Below, in pieces: positions 42,427 to 54,184 of a stretch of 64,000 nt of DNA. Location of the stretch: positions 62,001 to 126,000 of the forward strand of contig NZ_JBDOQU010000003.1 in NCBI RefSeq assembly GCF_039839375.1, given 5' to 3'. This DNA is from JBDOQU01 sp039839375. Its GTDB lineage: Bacteria > Pseudomonadota > Alphaproteobacteria > DSM-16000 > Inquilinaceae. The notes under the pieces were generated by a model. The model worked only from the letters and a program-made list of their open reading frames with translations, ran no database searches and had not been told where the DNA came from. The translations under genes were made by a program, and so were the position numbers. The first letter of the stretch is position 1. The number at the start of each line of letters is the position of its first letter.

Positions 42427-43332
42427 ATGGCGGCGAACATCATGGAAACAGCGCGAAGTCGGCAATATGCGCTGGTGACCATCCTCATCGGCGTCAGCTT
42501 CGCCTTCATCTGGAGTTCCGCCTTCACGGCGGCGAAGTTCGCGCTCGGCTCCGCGCCGCCGATGATTCTGCTGACCGCCCGATTCCTCACATCCGGCGTG
42601 ATTGCGGTGGCGCTGGCGTATGCGATGGGGCAGCGGCTGCCCCGGCGGGGCGACCAGTGGGCGCGCATCGCCATCCTCGGCATCTGCCAGAACGCGCTCT
42701 ATCTCGGCCTCATGTTCACCGCCATGACCACGATTTCCGCTGGCCTAGCGGCGATCATCGGGTCGGCCCTGCCGCTGGTCATGGCGCTGATGGCCCCGCT
42801 CGTCCTGCGGGAACGGGTCGGGCCGCTCAAGATCGCGGGCCTCGTGCTGGGCTTCGCCGGCGTCGTCTACATCATGGGCAGCCGGATGAGCGGCGGCGGC
42901 GAGGACCCGTTCGGCATCCTGCTTTCCTTCACCGGGGTGGTCGGGCTCGCCGTCGGCACTGCCCTGGTGAAGAAGGGCGATTTCGGGACAGGCCTGCTGA
43001 TGGTCGTCGGCCTCCAGATGTTTGTCGGCAGCTTCGCCCTGCTGCCCTTCGCGCTGGCGCTGGAAAACGTTTCCGAAGTGACGCTCAACCCAGGCTTCCT
43101 GGTGGCGTTCGCCTATATCGTGCTGCTGCCCGGCATCGTCGCCACCTTCCTCTGGTTCACCCTGCTGGAGCGCGGATCGGCGACGGACGCGGCCTCCTAC
43201 CATTTCCTCAACCCCGTCTTCGGGGTCGTCATCGCCTGGATCGTGCTGGCGGAACCGCTGGGCTGGGGCGACGCGATCGGCGTGGCGCTGGTCGCCGCGG
43301 GAATCCTGATCGTCAACCGCGCCCGGAAATAA
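42427..43332 (+). CDS. DMT superfamily transporter (EamA domains)
   Basis: A 301-residue inner-membrane protein with ten predicted helices in two EamA repeats (about 15-145 and 160-295), each ending in the characteristic LGEPL-like helix (APLVLRERVGPLKIAG; VLAEPLGWGDAIGVALVAAGIL). Probably an exporter of a small metabolite or amino acid. The ATG at 42427 has AGGAGA upstream. Single gene; AcnA follows after 143 bases. Confidence 0.9.
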   Translation: MAANIMETARSRQYALVTILIGVSFAFIWSSAFTAAKFALGSAPPMILLTARFLTSGVIAVALAYAMGQRLPRRGDQWARIAILGICQNALYLGLMFTAMTTISAGLAAIIGSALPLVMALMAPLVLRERVGPLKIAGLVLGFAGVVYIMGSRMSGGGEDPFGILLSFTGVVGLAVGTALVKKGDFGTGLLMVVGLQMFVGSFALLPFALALENVSEVTLNPGFLVAFAYIVLLPGIVATFLWFTLLERGSATDAASYHFLNPVFGVVIAWIVLAEPLGWGDAIGVALVAAGILIVNRARK

Positions 43333-43475
43333 CCCTCGCGGGCGCGGCGGCATTTGATAGTGCGGGGAAAAACCATTACATCAAGGCCATTAGGTCTCCC
43401 CGATCGAAAGTGTCGACCGCGTGGATCCCACCCTTTGGGAGAGGGAGTGGGCGCCATGCCTGGAGGAAGTTCGCC

Positions 43476-46244
<2,769 letters not shown>

Positions 46245-46263
46245 CGGTGGCTCGCTGAACTGA

Positions 46264-46295
46264 AGCCTCCGCCGGCCGTGTCGTCGGCGGAGGCT
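46264..46295 (+). terminator. Hairpin downstream of acnA
   Basis: Perfect 11-base arms (46264-46274 and 46285-46295) with a 10-base loop, 19 bases after the acnA stop. There is no T-run, so it may act as a message stabiliser or a Rho-independent terminator of the weak type frequent in GC-rich genomes. Confidence 0.55.
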
Positions 46296-46392
46296 ATCCG
46301 ACTGGTTCCCCTTCGCGATTTTGATTGAATCGCCCCCGCCATTCTCCAATATGTCTGGCGAGTTTGTTTCTGCCACCGGTGAGGGATGCACG

Positions 46393-47142
46393 ATGGCTCT
46401 TGGTCAACAGAACCGCTACGCGACGGTCAATCGCGGACAGACGATCGATCGCGCGGAGATCGATGTCGGTCTTCGGCAGCATATGCTGCGCGTCTACAAC
46501 TACATGGCGACGGGTCTGGCGATCAGCGGCCTGGTCGCCTGGATGATCGCCCATACTTCGGTCGGCGGGGTCTTCTTCGCGCCGGCGCCGAATGGCGGCA
46601 TCGCGCCGACGGCGCTGGGCATGATCGGCATCTTCGCCCCGCTGGGCCTGTTGCTGATCGGGATGTTCACCCTCCGCTCGGCCAAGGCGTCGACGGTCCA
46701 GGCGCTCTATTGGGGCTACGTCGCCTTACAGGGCATCGGCCTGTCGATCATCCTGATGACCTACACGGGCGAAAGCGTCGTCCGGGTGTTCTTCATCACC
46801 GCCGCCGCCTTCGCGGGCCTCAGCCTCTACGGCTACACCACCAAGCGCAACCTGTCGGCCTTCGGCAGCTTCCTGGTGATGGGCCTGATCGGGCTGCTGA
46901 TCGCCTCGGTGGTGAACATCTTCCTTGGCTCCTCCATGCTGCAGTTCGTGATCGCGGCGGCCGGCGTGCTGATCTTCGCCGGCCTGGTCGCTTACGACAC
47001 GCAGGCGATCAAGGAGCAGTACTATGAGGGCATGGACAGCGAGACGGGCACCAAGACGGCCGTGATGGGGGCCTGGATGCTCTATCTCTCCTTCATCAAT
47101 CTCTTCCAGTTCCTGATGATGTTCCTCGGCAACCGCGAATAG
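46393..47142 (+). CDS. Bax inhibitor-1/YccA family membrane protein
   Basis: A 249-residue inner-membrane protein with seven predicted helices and the BI-1 motifs VYNYMATGLAISGLVAW, YTGESVVRVFFITAAAFAGLSLYGYTTKRNL and the final YDTQAIKEQYYEGM plus MLYLSFINLFQFLMMFLGNRE. Related YccA/YbhL proteins interact with FtsH or leak calcium; the role here is unknown. The ATG at 46393 is chosen; upstream in-frame codons from 46321 are not BI-1-like. A strong hairpin follows. Confidence 0.93.
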   Translation: MALGQQNRYATVNRGQTIDRAEIDVGLRQHMLRVYNYMATGLAISGLVAWMIAHTSVGGVFFAPAPNGGIAPTALGMIGIFAPLGLLLIGMFTLRSAKASTVQALYWGYVALQGIGLSIILMTYTGESVVRVFFITAAAFAGLSLYGYTTKRNLSAFGSFLVMGLIGLLIASVVNIFLGSSMLQFVIAAAGVLIFAGLVAYDTQAIKEQYYEGMDSETGTKTAVMGAWMLYLSFINLFQFLMMFLGNRE

Positions 47143-47170
47143 GCGGTTCCGCGGCAAATCGGAAACGGCA

Positions 47171-47196
47171 ACGCCCGGCGATCTCTCGCCGGGCGT
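47171..47196. terminator. Strong hairpin between convergent BI-1 and XRE genes
   Basis: Perfect 11-base arms (47171-47181, 47186-47196) around a TCTC loop, 28 bases after the BI-1 stop, followed by TCTGCTTT on the plus strand. It lies between converging genes and may end transcription in both directions. Confidence 0.7.
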
Positions 47197-47212
47197 TCTG
47201 CTTTGAGCGGCC

Positions 47213-48061
47213 TTACCGCAAGTCGCGGCGAAGGCGGCGGAGGTGGTCCGGCACGTCGGTCGGCTGGATGACCGCGCCCCTTATCAGCCCGTCGAAATTC
47301 TGCGTTAGCGCCCGGATGTGCTCCGTCGAGCGGAAGACCAGATACATCTGGCCGATATAGATGGCCGCGCGCAGCGGGCCGAAGATGGTGACCGGCACGC
47401 AATACCGCTCCAGCCCGTCGAACAGGAACCAGCGGAAGGTCGGGTAAAGCTCCTCCACCAGTTCGATCATCAGATCGAGCTGCCGGGCGCGGATCGGCTT
47501 GTCCAGCCGCCGCCAGATGCCTTCCCCCCTGGCGAAGCTCTCCAGCGTCTGAAAGGCGTTGCAGGCCTCCATGTCCGTTTCCGGCCGGCGCTGATACTCC
47601 AGCCGTGCGGCCGCCAGTTCGATCGCCTGCTCCGGCCGCGACGCCGCGAAATGCTCCAGCTCGTACTGGATGACCTCCGGCGCTTTCAAAAGGTCGGGGA
47701 AGGTCGAGGGGACGTAGCGGATCTTGTAGCCCACGGCCTCCGCGTGCCAGGCGATCAGCCGGGCGTCTGCCGATGTCACGGCATCCCGTTCGATCGACAC
47801 CTGCTCCCGCACGATATCGGCGCTGATCTGGCCCTTCTGGCTCAACCCCAGCAGCCAGTCGATGCTGACATGCCGCTGGGCCGCGATGGCGGCCAGCGTC
47901 TCCACCCTGGGCAGCCGGTCGTTCGACGGCGACAGAAGCTGGGAGAGCGTGGAGCGGTCCATCTGGACCGACCGGGCGAAGGCATTGCGCGTCATGCCGC
48001 TGTCGGAGATGACGTGGTTCAGCCTCTCCCGGAACTGCTCCAGAAAATCGCGGCGATCCAT
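47213..48061 (-). CDS. XRE-family transcriptional regulator with long C-terminal effector region
   Basis: A 282-residue protein: an HTH_3 domain near the N-terminus (about 8-65; MTRNAFARSVQMDRSTLSQLLSPSNDRLPRVETLAAIAA, then VSIDWLLGLSQ) and a 210-residue C-terminal region with no family I can name, containing an all-alpha then alpha/beta section (IRARQLDLMIELVEELYPTFRWFLFDGLERYCVPVTIFGP). The start at 48061 avoids an AT-rich upstream extension. It is divergent from the desaturase gene with 127 bases between, so it may regulate membrane-lipid desaturation. Confidence 0.85.
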   Translation of the reverse strand: MDRRDFLEQFRERLNHVISDSGMTRNAFARSVQMDRSTLSQLLSPSNDRLPRVETLAAIAAQRHVSIDWLLGLSQKGQISADIVREQVSIERDAVTSADARLIAWHAEAVGYKIRYVPSTFPDLLKAPEVIQYELEHFAASRPEQAIELAAARLEYQRRPETDMEACNAFQTLESFARGEGIWRRLDKPIRARQLDLMIELVEELYPTFRWFLFDGLERYCVPVTIFGPLRAAIYIGQMYLVFRSTEHIRALTQNFDGLIRGAVIQPTDVPDHLRRLRRDLR

Positions 48062-48188
48062 ATCTGTCCTCCGTATGCCTGCCGCTGATGTGCGTATTAT
48101 AAACATATGCAGCTTATTGTGCGCAGAAGCAACGGATTGTGCGTTTTCCCGCATTGCGGCAACAGCAGCGGGACGTCACGTTACCGGA

Positions 48189-49157
48189 ATGAGAAACGGA
48201 AACAATTCTGAGACAAATCGACGGGTCCGCCGGCCGGAATGGCCGACATGGGGCGTCGTCCTTGGCGTTTATGGCGGCTGGACGGCTCTAACCTTCCTGC
48301 ATGGCAGCCTGCCGGTCTGGCTGCTGGCGCCGCTGGGCGCGCTGCTGGTGGCGTGGCACAGCTCCCTTCAGCATGAGACGATCCACGGCCACCCGACCCG
48401 CAACCGCAGGATCAACGCGCTAGTCGGATGGCCGCCGCTTTCCCTGTGGATGCCCTACGAACTCTACCGCGCCAGCCATCTGGCCCACCATCGGGACGAG
48501 CGCATCACCTGCCCGATCGAGGATCCGGAGAGCTTCTACGTGCTGCCGGAGGAATGGGCGGCGATGGGCAAGGCGCGGCGCGGGCTGCTGCTGGCCAATC
48601 AGACCCTTCTGGGCCGGATGACGCTGGGCCCAGCCATCGCCATCGCCGGCTTCTGGAAGGCCGAGGCGGCGACGCTGCTGCGCGGCAATGTCCGGCATTG
48701 GGTCGTCTGGACCCGGCATGTCGCCGGGGTGGCGGCGATCCTGCTGTGGCTGACCGCCATCTGCGGCTTTCCGGTATGGCTCTATCTGGCGGCGTTCAGC
48801 TATGGCGGCCTGTCGCTGACGCTGCTCCGCTCCTTCGCGGAACATCGCGCGGCCGCCGATCCCAGGCATCGGACGGCGGTGGTGGAGTCGGGACCGCTGT
48901 TCGGCCTGCTGTTCCTCAACAACAATCTCCACGTCGCACACCATGCAAAGCCGGGCGCGCCCTGGTATCGTCTGCCCTCCCTAGCCCGAAGCCTGGACGC
49001 CCACGCCCAGGCAATGGACGGCGCCGGCCTCTACAAAGGATATCGCGACGTGATCGCACGCTATCTCCTCCACCCCGTGGCGCACCCCGTGCATCCCCAT
49101 CCGCGCCGGAAGGCCGGGCACGGCGAAATCATTCCGCAGCCGCGCGCGGCCGCCTGA
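48189..49157 (+). CDS. Membrane fatty acid desaturase family protein
   Basis: A 322-residue di-iron membrane desaturase/hydroxylase. Three histidine boxes are visible: HETIHGH (62-68), HLAHH (97-101) and HVAHH (248-252), plus an extra EHR (219). Four hydrophobic segments flank the boxes. It should insert a double bond or a hydroxyl into an acyl chain or a related lipid at the inner membrane. Its TGA overlaps the ATG of the PhnD-like gene (TGATG), so the two are translationally coupled. Divergent from the XRE regulator. Confidence 0.9.
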   Translation: MRNGNNSETNRRVRRPEWPTWGVVLGVYGGWTALTFLHGSLPVWLLAPLGALLVAWHSSLQHETIHGHPTRNRRINALVGWPPLSLWMPYELYRASHLAHHRDERITCPIEDPESFYVLPEEWAAMGKARRGLLLANQTLLGRMTLGPAIAIAGFWKAEAATLLRGNVRHWVVWTRHVAGVAAILLWLTAICGFPVWLYLAAFSYGGLSLTLLRSFAEHRAAADPRHRTAVVESGPLFGLLFLNNNLHVAHHAKPGAPWYRLPSLARSLDAHAQAMDGAGLYKGYRDVIARYLLHPVAHPVHPHPRRKAGHGEIIPQPRAAA

Positions 49158-49984
49158 TGGCGGCAGTGGGAATGGCGGGCCGTGCCGGCCTGCCGATGTA
49201 CGATTTTCCTGAAATCGCGGAGGCGACCGACGCCTGGTGGTCGGGGCTGGCCGCCGCCTTCCGCCGCGCCGGCGTCCCGGACGTTCCGGATCGTCGCGAT
49301 CCGACCGACGACCCGGCGGCGCTGTGGACCGACCCGTCGTTGCTGTTAGCCCAGACCTGTGGTTTTCCCCTGACTCACGCCTTCGCCGGAAAGCTGACGC
49401 CGATCGGCACACCCTGCTATCGGGCGGAAGGATGCTCCGGCCCATTCTATCGCAGCGTGGTCGTCGTCGGTCGGGATCGGGCGGGGACGGCGCTGGAGGA
49501 ATTCCGGGGCGCGGTCGCGGCGGTCAATCAGCCGGACAGCCAGTCGGGCTGGAACGCGCTGGCGACCCTCACAGCGCCCCTGGCCCGGGATGGCCGCTTC
49601 TTCGGCGCCGTCCGCCTCACCGGCGGGCACGCGACCAGCCTGGCGGCGGTGGCGGAAGGGGCGGCCGATCTGGCGGCGATCGACGCCGTGACCTTCGCGC
49701 TTCTGGCGCGGTATCGGCCGCAGGCGGTCTTGGGCGTCCGGGTGCTGACCGTGACGGAGCCCGCGCCCGGCCTGCCCTATGTGACGCGCGCGGACATGCC
49801 GGAGGATGTGCTGGTCCGCCTGCGCGCGGGTCTGGCGGAAGCCGCCGCCGACCCCGCCCTTGCCGATGTCCGGGAAGCGTTGCTGATCGAGGGGGTGGAG
49901 TTCCTGGACATGGCGGCTTACGCCGCGATTCCCGCCATGGCGGAGCGTGCCCTTGCCTGGCCGGACCTTCAGGGGAAAAGCTGA
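49157..49984 (+). CDS. PhnD-like periplasmic-binding-fold protein without signal peptide
   Basis: A 275-residue protein of the phosphate/phosphonate binding (PhnD/SBP type II) fold: LLLAQTCGFPLTHAFAGKLTPIGTPCY, FRGAVAAVNQPDSQSGWNALATL, VRLTGGHATSLAAVAEGAADLAAIDAVTFALL. No signal peptide is seen from either candidate ATG (49157 or 49172), and no permease or ATPase gene is near, so it is probably cytoplasmic and not a transporter receptor. Coupling to the desaturase gene suggests a sensor or enzyme-partner role linked to a phosphorylated or phosphonate ligand; that is inference. Its 3' end overlaps the convergent GT2 gene by 16 bases. Confidence 0.8.
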   Translation: MAAVGMAGRAGLPMYDFPEIAEATDAWWSGLAAAFRRAGVPDVPDRRDPTDDPAALWTDPSLLLAQTCGFPLTHAFAGKLTPIGTPCYRAEGCSGPFYRSVVVVGRDRAGTALEEFRGAVAAVNQPDSQSGWNALATLTAPLARDGRFFGAVRLTGGHATSLAAVAEGAADLAAIDAVTFALLARYRPQAVLGVRVLTVTEPAPGLPYVTRADMPEDVLVRLRAGLAEAAADPALADVREALLIEGVEFLDMAAYAAIPAMAERALAWPDLQGKS

Positions 49985-51045
49985 GCTATCCCGCCAACGA
50001 ACGACGCTTGTTGCCACAAGAATCCGCGTCGCCGTTCGGACAGGAAGAAGAAGCGCAGGTCGCCGTTGAAGAAGGCGCGCGGCGCGATGGCGATCAGGGG
50101 AAAGCCCAAGGTCGCCGCCAGCTTCTTCGGCAGCCGCATATGGGGAAACCGCCACGCCGCCGATATGCCGGAGAGAACGAGGCCGGCGCTCGAATCCTCC
50201 GGATAGGGATGGCCGGCCGGGTCGAGCTTCAGGGAGAAGAGCCGGGCCTTGCAATGGGCGGGGATGTTCAACGACAGCGCCGTGGCGATCGTCTCCCCCC
50301 TCTCGCCGGCGATTCGCTTGATCGCCCGTTCGCGGTCGAGTTCGTTGCGCAACCGGCGGCGCAGCTTCGGCACCGAAAGACCTCCCGCCTCCGAATTGTT
50401 CGCGCCGTGAACGCGGTAGAGGCCCAGTGGCTCTTCGATCGATACGACCTCCCCGAACAGGGGGGCGAGGCCGATGAGATAGCCGTCGGCCCCGTTCCGC
50501 CATTCGGGTTCAGGCATCGGCATGAGAGTCTGGAGGGCCGCGCGAGCGAAGACGTTCCCGCTGCCCGGCGGTGCGGGGTAGTAGCCGTAATGGCGCAGCA
50601 GCGCGCCGGCGTCGCCGCTACCCATCGGCAGGTTCGGAAGGTCGTAGCCGAGAGGCTGTTCCTCGGCGTCGACGGCGCTGAGCCGGAACTGGATCTTGGC
50701 GAGTCCGGGGTGCCACGAGTCGACCGTCCGCTCGATCGCTGTCGGCGCCAGGATGTCATCGGAATCCAGCATCAGCACCAGATCGCCGGAGGATGCGGCG
50801 AAGCCGCTATTGTAGGCGGCGGCCTGGCCGCCATTGGGTTGATGGATGATCCGGCACCGGTCGCGATAGGTCTCCAGAACCTCCTGCGAGGAATCGGTCG
50901 ATCCATCGTCGACGACGATGACCTCGATCCTCGGATAGGTCTGGGCCAGCGCACTGTCGAGCGTGCAGCCGACGAACCGGGCATAGTTGTGGTTATTGAC
51001 GATGATGCTGACCAGCGGCTCCGCGCCAGGCGGCGGGGTCACCAT
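49969..51045 (-). CDS. Family 2 glycosyltransferase
   Basis: A 358-residue GT-A fold enzyme: LVSIIVNNHNYARFVGCTLDSAL, nucleotide-binding DDGSTD (46-51), DSDD metal motif (94-97), and an acceptor-side region with YLIGLAPLFGEVVSIEEPLGLYRVHG (typical GT2). The C-terminus has a hydrophobic segment (KLAATLGFPLIAIAPRAFF). It probably transfers a sugar to a surface polysaccharide or glycolipid. The ATG at 51045 overlaps the DUF882 gene by 7 bases. Confidence 0.92.
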   Translation of the reverse strand: MVTPPPGAEPLVSIIVNNHNYARFVGCTLDSALAQTYPRIEVIVVDDGSTDSSQEVLETYRDRCRIIHQPNGGQAAAYNSGFAASSGDLVLMLDSDDILAPTAIERTVDSWHPGLAKIQFRLSAVDAEEQPLGYDLPNLPMGSGDAGALLRHYGYYPAPPGSGNVFARAALQTLMPMPEPEWRNGADGYLIGLAPLFGEVVSIEEPLGLYRVHGANNSEAGGLSVPKLRRRLRNELDRERAIKRIAGERGETIATALSLNIPAHCKARLFSLKLDPAGHPYPEDSSAGLVLSGISAAWRFPHMRLPKKLAATLGFPLIAIAPRAFFNGDLRFFFLSERRRGFLWQQASFVGGIAQLFP

Positions 51046-51593
51046 AGCGGCTGCGTCCAGCTCCGCTTCGGGCCTGTGTCCAGATGGGCGAACTGGCTCC
51101 GCATGTAGATGCCGCACCCACCCGCCCCGACGCGGGGGGCCTGGTCCGCCAGAAAGTAGATGCCCAGCCCCTGCACCGACACGTCGACCGCCTTGGCGCG
51201 CATGTGGAGGCTGTTCTGCGCCGCCCCCTCCGGGCGCAGCATCTCGTTCGTTTCCCGCGTCCTGAAGGCCGAATGGATGTTGATCGTGACCTCCCGGCCA
51301 TAGACCTGGAGGTAGCGATTCTGGAGTCGCCACAATATGTCGTGAACACCGGGGTCCATCAGCCCGACCGAGCCGGAATGATGGTCGCGCATGAAGACGT
51401 CGAGCCGGCTCAGCGCGTCGGGAAGATAGCCGCCGTCTGCGTAATAAATATCCCGGAAGGATTCATCGGTGTGGGGGTTGTAGAGGCGGAGCGCCCGCAC
51501 GTCCTCTTCGGAGGTTACCGCCAGGGCGGGACGGGCAAGAAGGAGAGCCGACGCGGCAATTCCGCTCAGAACCTGCCGTCGACCGACCGTCAT
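51039..51593 (-). CDS. DUF882 / YcbK-like murein peptidase (Tat-exported)
   Basis: A 184-residue secreted protein of the peptidase M15A-like DUF882 family. The N-terminus has a twin-arginine (GRRQVLSGIAASALLLA; R5, R6) and likely cleavage after ALA near residue 25. Zinc ligands H130 and D137 (SLHMRAKAVDV) and H170 (AHLD) are present. It probably trims peptidoglycan peptides. The ATG at 51593 has GGAGG upstream. Confidence 0.9.
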   Translation of the reverse strand: MTVGRRQVLSGIAASALLLARPALAVTSEEDVRALRLYNPHTDESFRDIYYADGGYLPDALSRLDVFMRDHHSGSVGLMDPGVHDILWRLQNRYLQVYGREVTINIHSAFRTRETNEMLRPEGAAQNSLHMRAKAVDVSVQGLGIYFLADQAPRVGAGGCGIYMRSQFAHLDTGPKRSWTQPLW

Positions 51594-51700
51594 GACGTCC
51601 TCCATCCGGTTGAGGGAAGGGAGGATATTCGCGCGGGTAGTGCTAATAAAGTGATAATTTGTGGAAAATATAAATTAGAAACTACTTTGGCTGGGCCGGA

Positions 51701-52531
51701 CTACCGGTCCAGCGCGGCGACACGGAGATCCGGAACCGCCGCCAGAATGGTGGAGACCGGCACGGCCGCGCCCAGGGCCTCACCTTCGGCAGTCCGCACG
51801 ACCGCCGCTGTCACCGCGATCACGACGGGCTGCCCGTCCACGAAGGCGAGCAGGGGAGAACCCGAATCGCCGAACGTGCCGTCGCAGGCATGGAGCAGCA
51901 GGCCGCCATGATGGGAAGTGCCGGCGAGCCGGCAGCCATCGTGCCCCGCGAGGACATGGGCCCTGTCCTGGCTGTAACCGGCGCGGACCAGCCTCGGATT
52001 CTGCGCATTCAGGTCGTCGTAGCTCACCGCCACCAGCGGGATCGGTGGCATCGGCATCGGCTCGGCCAGCAGGATCACCGCCCAGTCGCGCTCCAGGCTG
52101 GCCGCGTCGGGCCGGTCGGCGGGGGGCGTGTAGTCGGACAGCGTCACGTCGATCGCCCTGCCGTGGGCGGCATAGTTTCCCCGGTCGTAGCCGGGCAGGA
52201 AATGGATGTCCGAAGGATGTATCCAGCGGCCCACCTCCTTATCGTAGAGGCAGTGGGCGGCGGTCAGCACCCGGCGCGGCGTTACCAGGACACCCGAGCA
52301 GAAGCCGCCGGTGGCGAGATTGACGCGGCCGATCGCGCTCCACGGCCAGCGGGAGGAATCCAGCACCAGCCGATTGTCGGCTCCGAAGATGCCCGGAAGG
52401 CCCGGCGTCTGGGCCCATGCCGGAAGCATGACGGCCAGCGCGAAAACGATCGCGGCCGCCGCCGGGAGAAGCCCTGACGACGGCCGCAAAAACGATAGCA
52501 GAAACCATCGCGGAAACGGATGAAGGGTCAC
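51701..52531 (-). CDS. Secreted trypsin-like serine protease
   Basis: A 276-residue S1-family protease with a long signal peptide (1-40, hydrophobic AAAAIVFALAVMLPAWA). The catalytic triad is visible: H93 (TAAHC), D149 (ERDWAV) and S223 (GDSGSP). A cysteine pair typical of the family accompanies the His (C78-C94 region). It is likely periplasmic or secreted. Neighbours are a TolC-type gene on the same strand (39 bases before its start) and the DUF882 gene after a 107-base gap. Confidence 0.9.
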   Translation of the reverse strand: MTLHPFPRWFLLSFLRPSSGLLPAAAAIVFALAVMLPAWAQTPGLPGIFGADNRLVLDSSRWPWSAIGRVNLATGGFCSGVLVTPRRVLTAAHCLYDKEVGRWIHPSDIHFLPGYDRGNYAAHGRAIDVTLSDYTPPADRPDAASLERDWAVILLAEPMPMPPIPLVAVSYDDLNAQNPRLVRAGYSQDRAHVLAGHDGCRLAGTSHHGGLLLHACDGTFGDSGSPLLAFVDGQPVVIAVTAAVVRTAEGEALGAAVPVSTILAAVPDLRVAALDR

Positions 52532-52570
52532 GGCTCTCCCTGCCGGTTCATCCGGCCCGCGCGCCGCCCG

Positions 52571-54013
52571 TCACTGGGCGGCGGCTTCCTGCTGCCAGTC
52601 CGGCTGCTCCTGCCGGCTCATCTCCTCCGAAGGCGGGGTCTCCGGCACGTCGAACCGCGCCCGCGCGGCGGCGGTCGCCTCGTCGGGCGGCTCGATGCCG
52701 AAGGTGGACAGAAGCTGCCCCATGCTGGCCAGCACCCGGTACTGGGCGAAAAGCTCCGCATAGCGGGCGGTCGCGGCGGATACCCGCGTGTTGAACAGCG
52801 TGTTCTCGGCATCCAGCACGTCCAGCAGCGTGCGCTGGCCGATGTCGAACTGCTGGCGGTAGGAGGTAACGACCTGTTCGCTGAGGGCGATCTGCTCGTT
52901 CAGGATATCGACCCGGCGGGACGCGGAATCGAGTTCCGTGTACGACCCCTGCACCAGCTGGCGGACCTCCCGCTCGACCTGCAGCATCGCCTGCCGCGCC
53001 TCGTCGATGCGGCGGATCTGCTCCTCCCGATTGGCGGTGTCGATGCCGCCCCGGTAGAGGTTGTAGCGCAGCACCACGAGCGCGGAGAGATCGGTTTCCC
53101 GCCCGTCCACCCCGTCCAGATCATTGCCGGTCCGGGCCCTGCCCTCCAGATCCACGGTCGGATGGAAGTTCGCCTCCGCCGAATTGTAGAGCGCGTAGGC
53201 GGTGTCGATGTCGGCCCGCGCCGCCTTCAGGGTCGGGTTGTTCTCCAGCGCGGTCCGGATCGCTTCCTCCTCGTCCGTCGGGACTGTCGCGGCCACCGGG
53301 GCGGGCATGGAGAAATCGCCGGCCGGCTGGTCGGTCAGGCGGAGATAGGTCTGCCGCGCTTCCTCGAACGACTGCTCGATATCGACCAGCGTCGCCTCGG
53401 CGTTGCGCACCCGCTCCGCCGCCTGCTGCGAATCGGCGGTGCTGCTGCGCCCGGCGTCGACGCGCTGCTGCACGTCGCCGACGATGCCCTGCTGGACCTC
53501 CAGATTGTCGCGCGCGATCTCGATCAGTTCCTGCTGGCGCAGCACGTCCAGATAGGCCTGGACGACATCCAGCCCGACGAACTCCGCCCGCTCCAGGACG
53601 CGGTAGGCGGCGGCGTCGACGCGCGACGCCTGCTGGTCGATCTCGCTGTCCGCGGCGCCGCCATCATAGATCATCTGCTGGACGACCAGCGACGCCTCGC
53701 TCCGGATCATCCAGTCCTTGTCGTTCTCCTGCTCGCCCGGCCCGTTGTTCCAGCCGGGGCCGATGCTGGCTTCCAGGTCGACCTGCGGCAGGTAGAGGCC
53801 GCGCGCCTGCTCAAGCTCGAAATCGATGGCGCTCCGATTGGCGCGGGCGGCGCCGATCTCGGGGTTGGTCGCGACGGCGTAGCCGATCGCTTCCTCAAGC
53901 GTCTGAGCCTCCGCCATCGGCGAGGCTCCCAGCAAAAATGCAACAGCCAGGGCGCTGACGCCGCCAGCCAGGGTCCTGCGAACGGAACGTGAATTGAAAC
54001 TATTGCTCAGCAT
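52571..54013 (-). CDS. TolC family outer membrane efflux protein
   Basis: A 480-residue outer-membrane channel subunit with signal peptide (1-36, cleavage after AEA). It has the TolC repeat organisation: GLYLPQVDLEASIGPGW, the helical hairpins from about 90-260, and the second repeat ALENNPTLKAARADIDTAYALYNSAEANFHPTVDLEG, then ILNEQIALSEQVVTSYRQQFDIGQRTLLDVLDAENTLF. It would couple to an inner-membrane ABC or RND exporter, but no HlyD/HlyB or RND gene is in the window, so no type I secretion system is claimed. Confidence 0.93.
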   Translation of the reverse strand: MLSNSFNSRSVRRTLAGGVSALAVAFLLGASPMAEAQTLEEAIGYAVATNPEIGAARANRSAIDFELEQARGLYLPQVDLEASIGPGWNNGPGEQENDKDWMIRSEASLVVQQMIYDGGAADSEIDQQASRVDAAAYRVLERAEFVGLDVVQAYLDVLRQQELIEIARDNLEVQQGIVGDVQQRVDAGRSSTADSQQAAERVRNAEATLVDIEQSFEEARQTYLRLTDQPAGDFSMPAPVAATVPTDEEEAIRTALENNPTLKAARADIDTAYALYNSAEANFHPTVDLEGRARTGNDLDGVDGRETDLSALVVLRYNLYRGGIDTANREEQIRRIDEARQAMLQVEREVRQLVQGSYTELDSASRRVDILNEQIALSEQVVTSYRQQFDIGQRTLLDVLDAENTLFNTRVSAATARYAELFAQYRVLASMGQLLSTFGIEPPDEATAAARARFDVPETPPSEEMSRQEQPDWQQEAAAQ

Positions 54014-54184
54014 AGCTACCCCACCCCTGAAATTTACATGATTTTGAACGCGTATTACTCAAAAAGGGTTAAAAAGGACAGCCTAATTCGCACATAACCA
54101 CGGTTTAGCGAAAATGCGATTTTTGTGTTGCATTTATGCACTAGACTTGTGGCAGTGCAGCAAGTCGGCGACGGAGGCCGCAAA

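Noticed and set aside
52571..54013. Type I secretion system
   Set aside because: Only the TolC-type channel is present; no ABC exporter, membrane-fusion protein or RTX substrate lies in the window.
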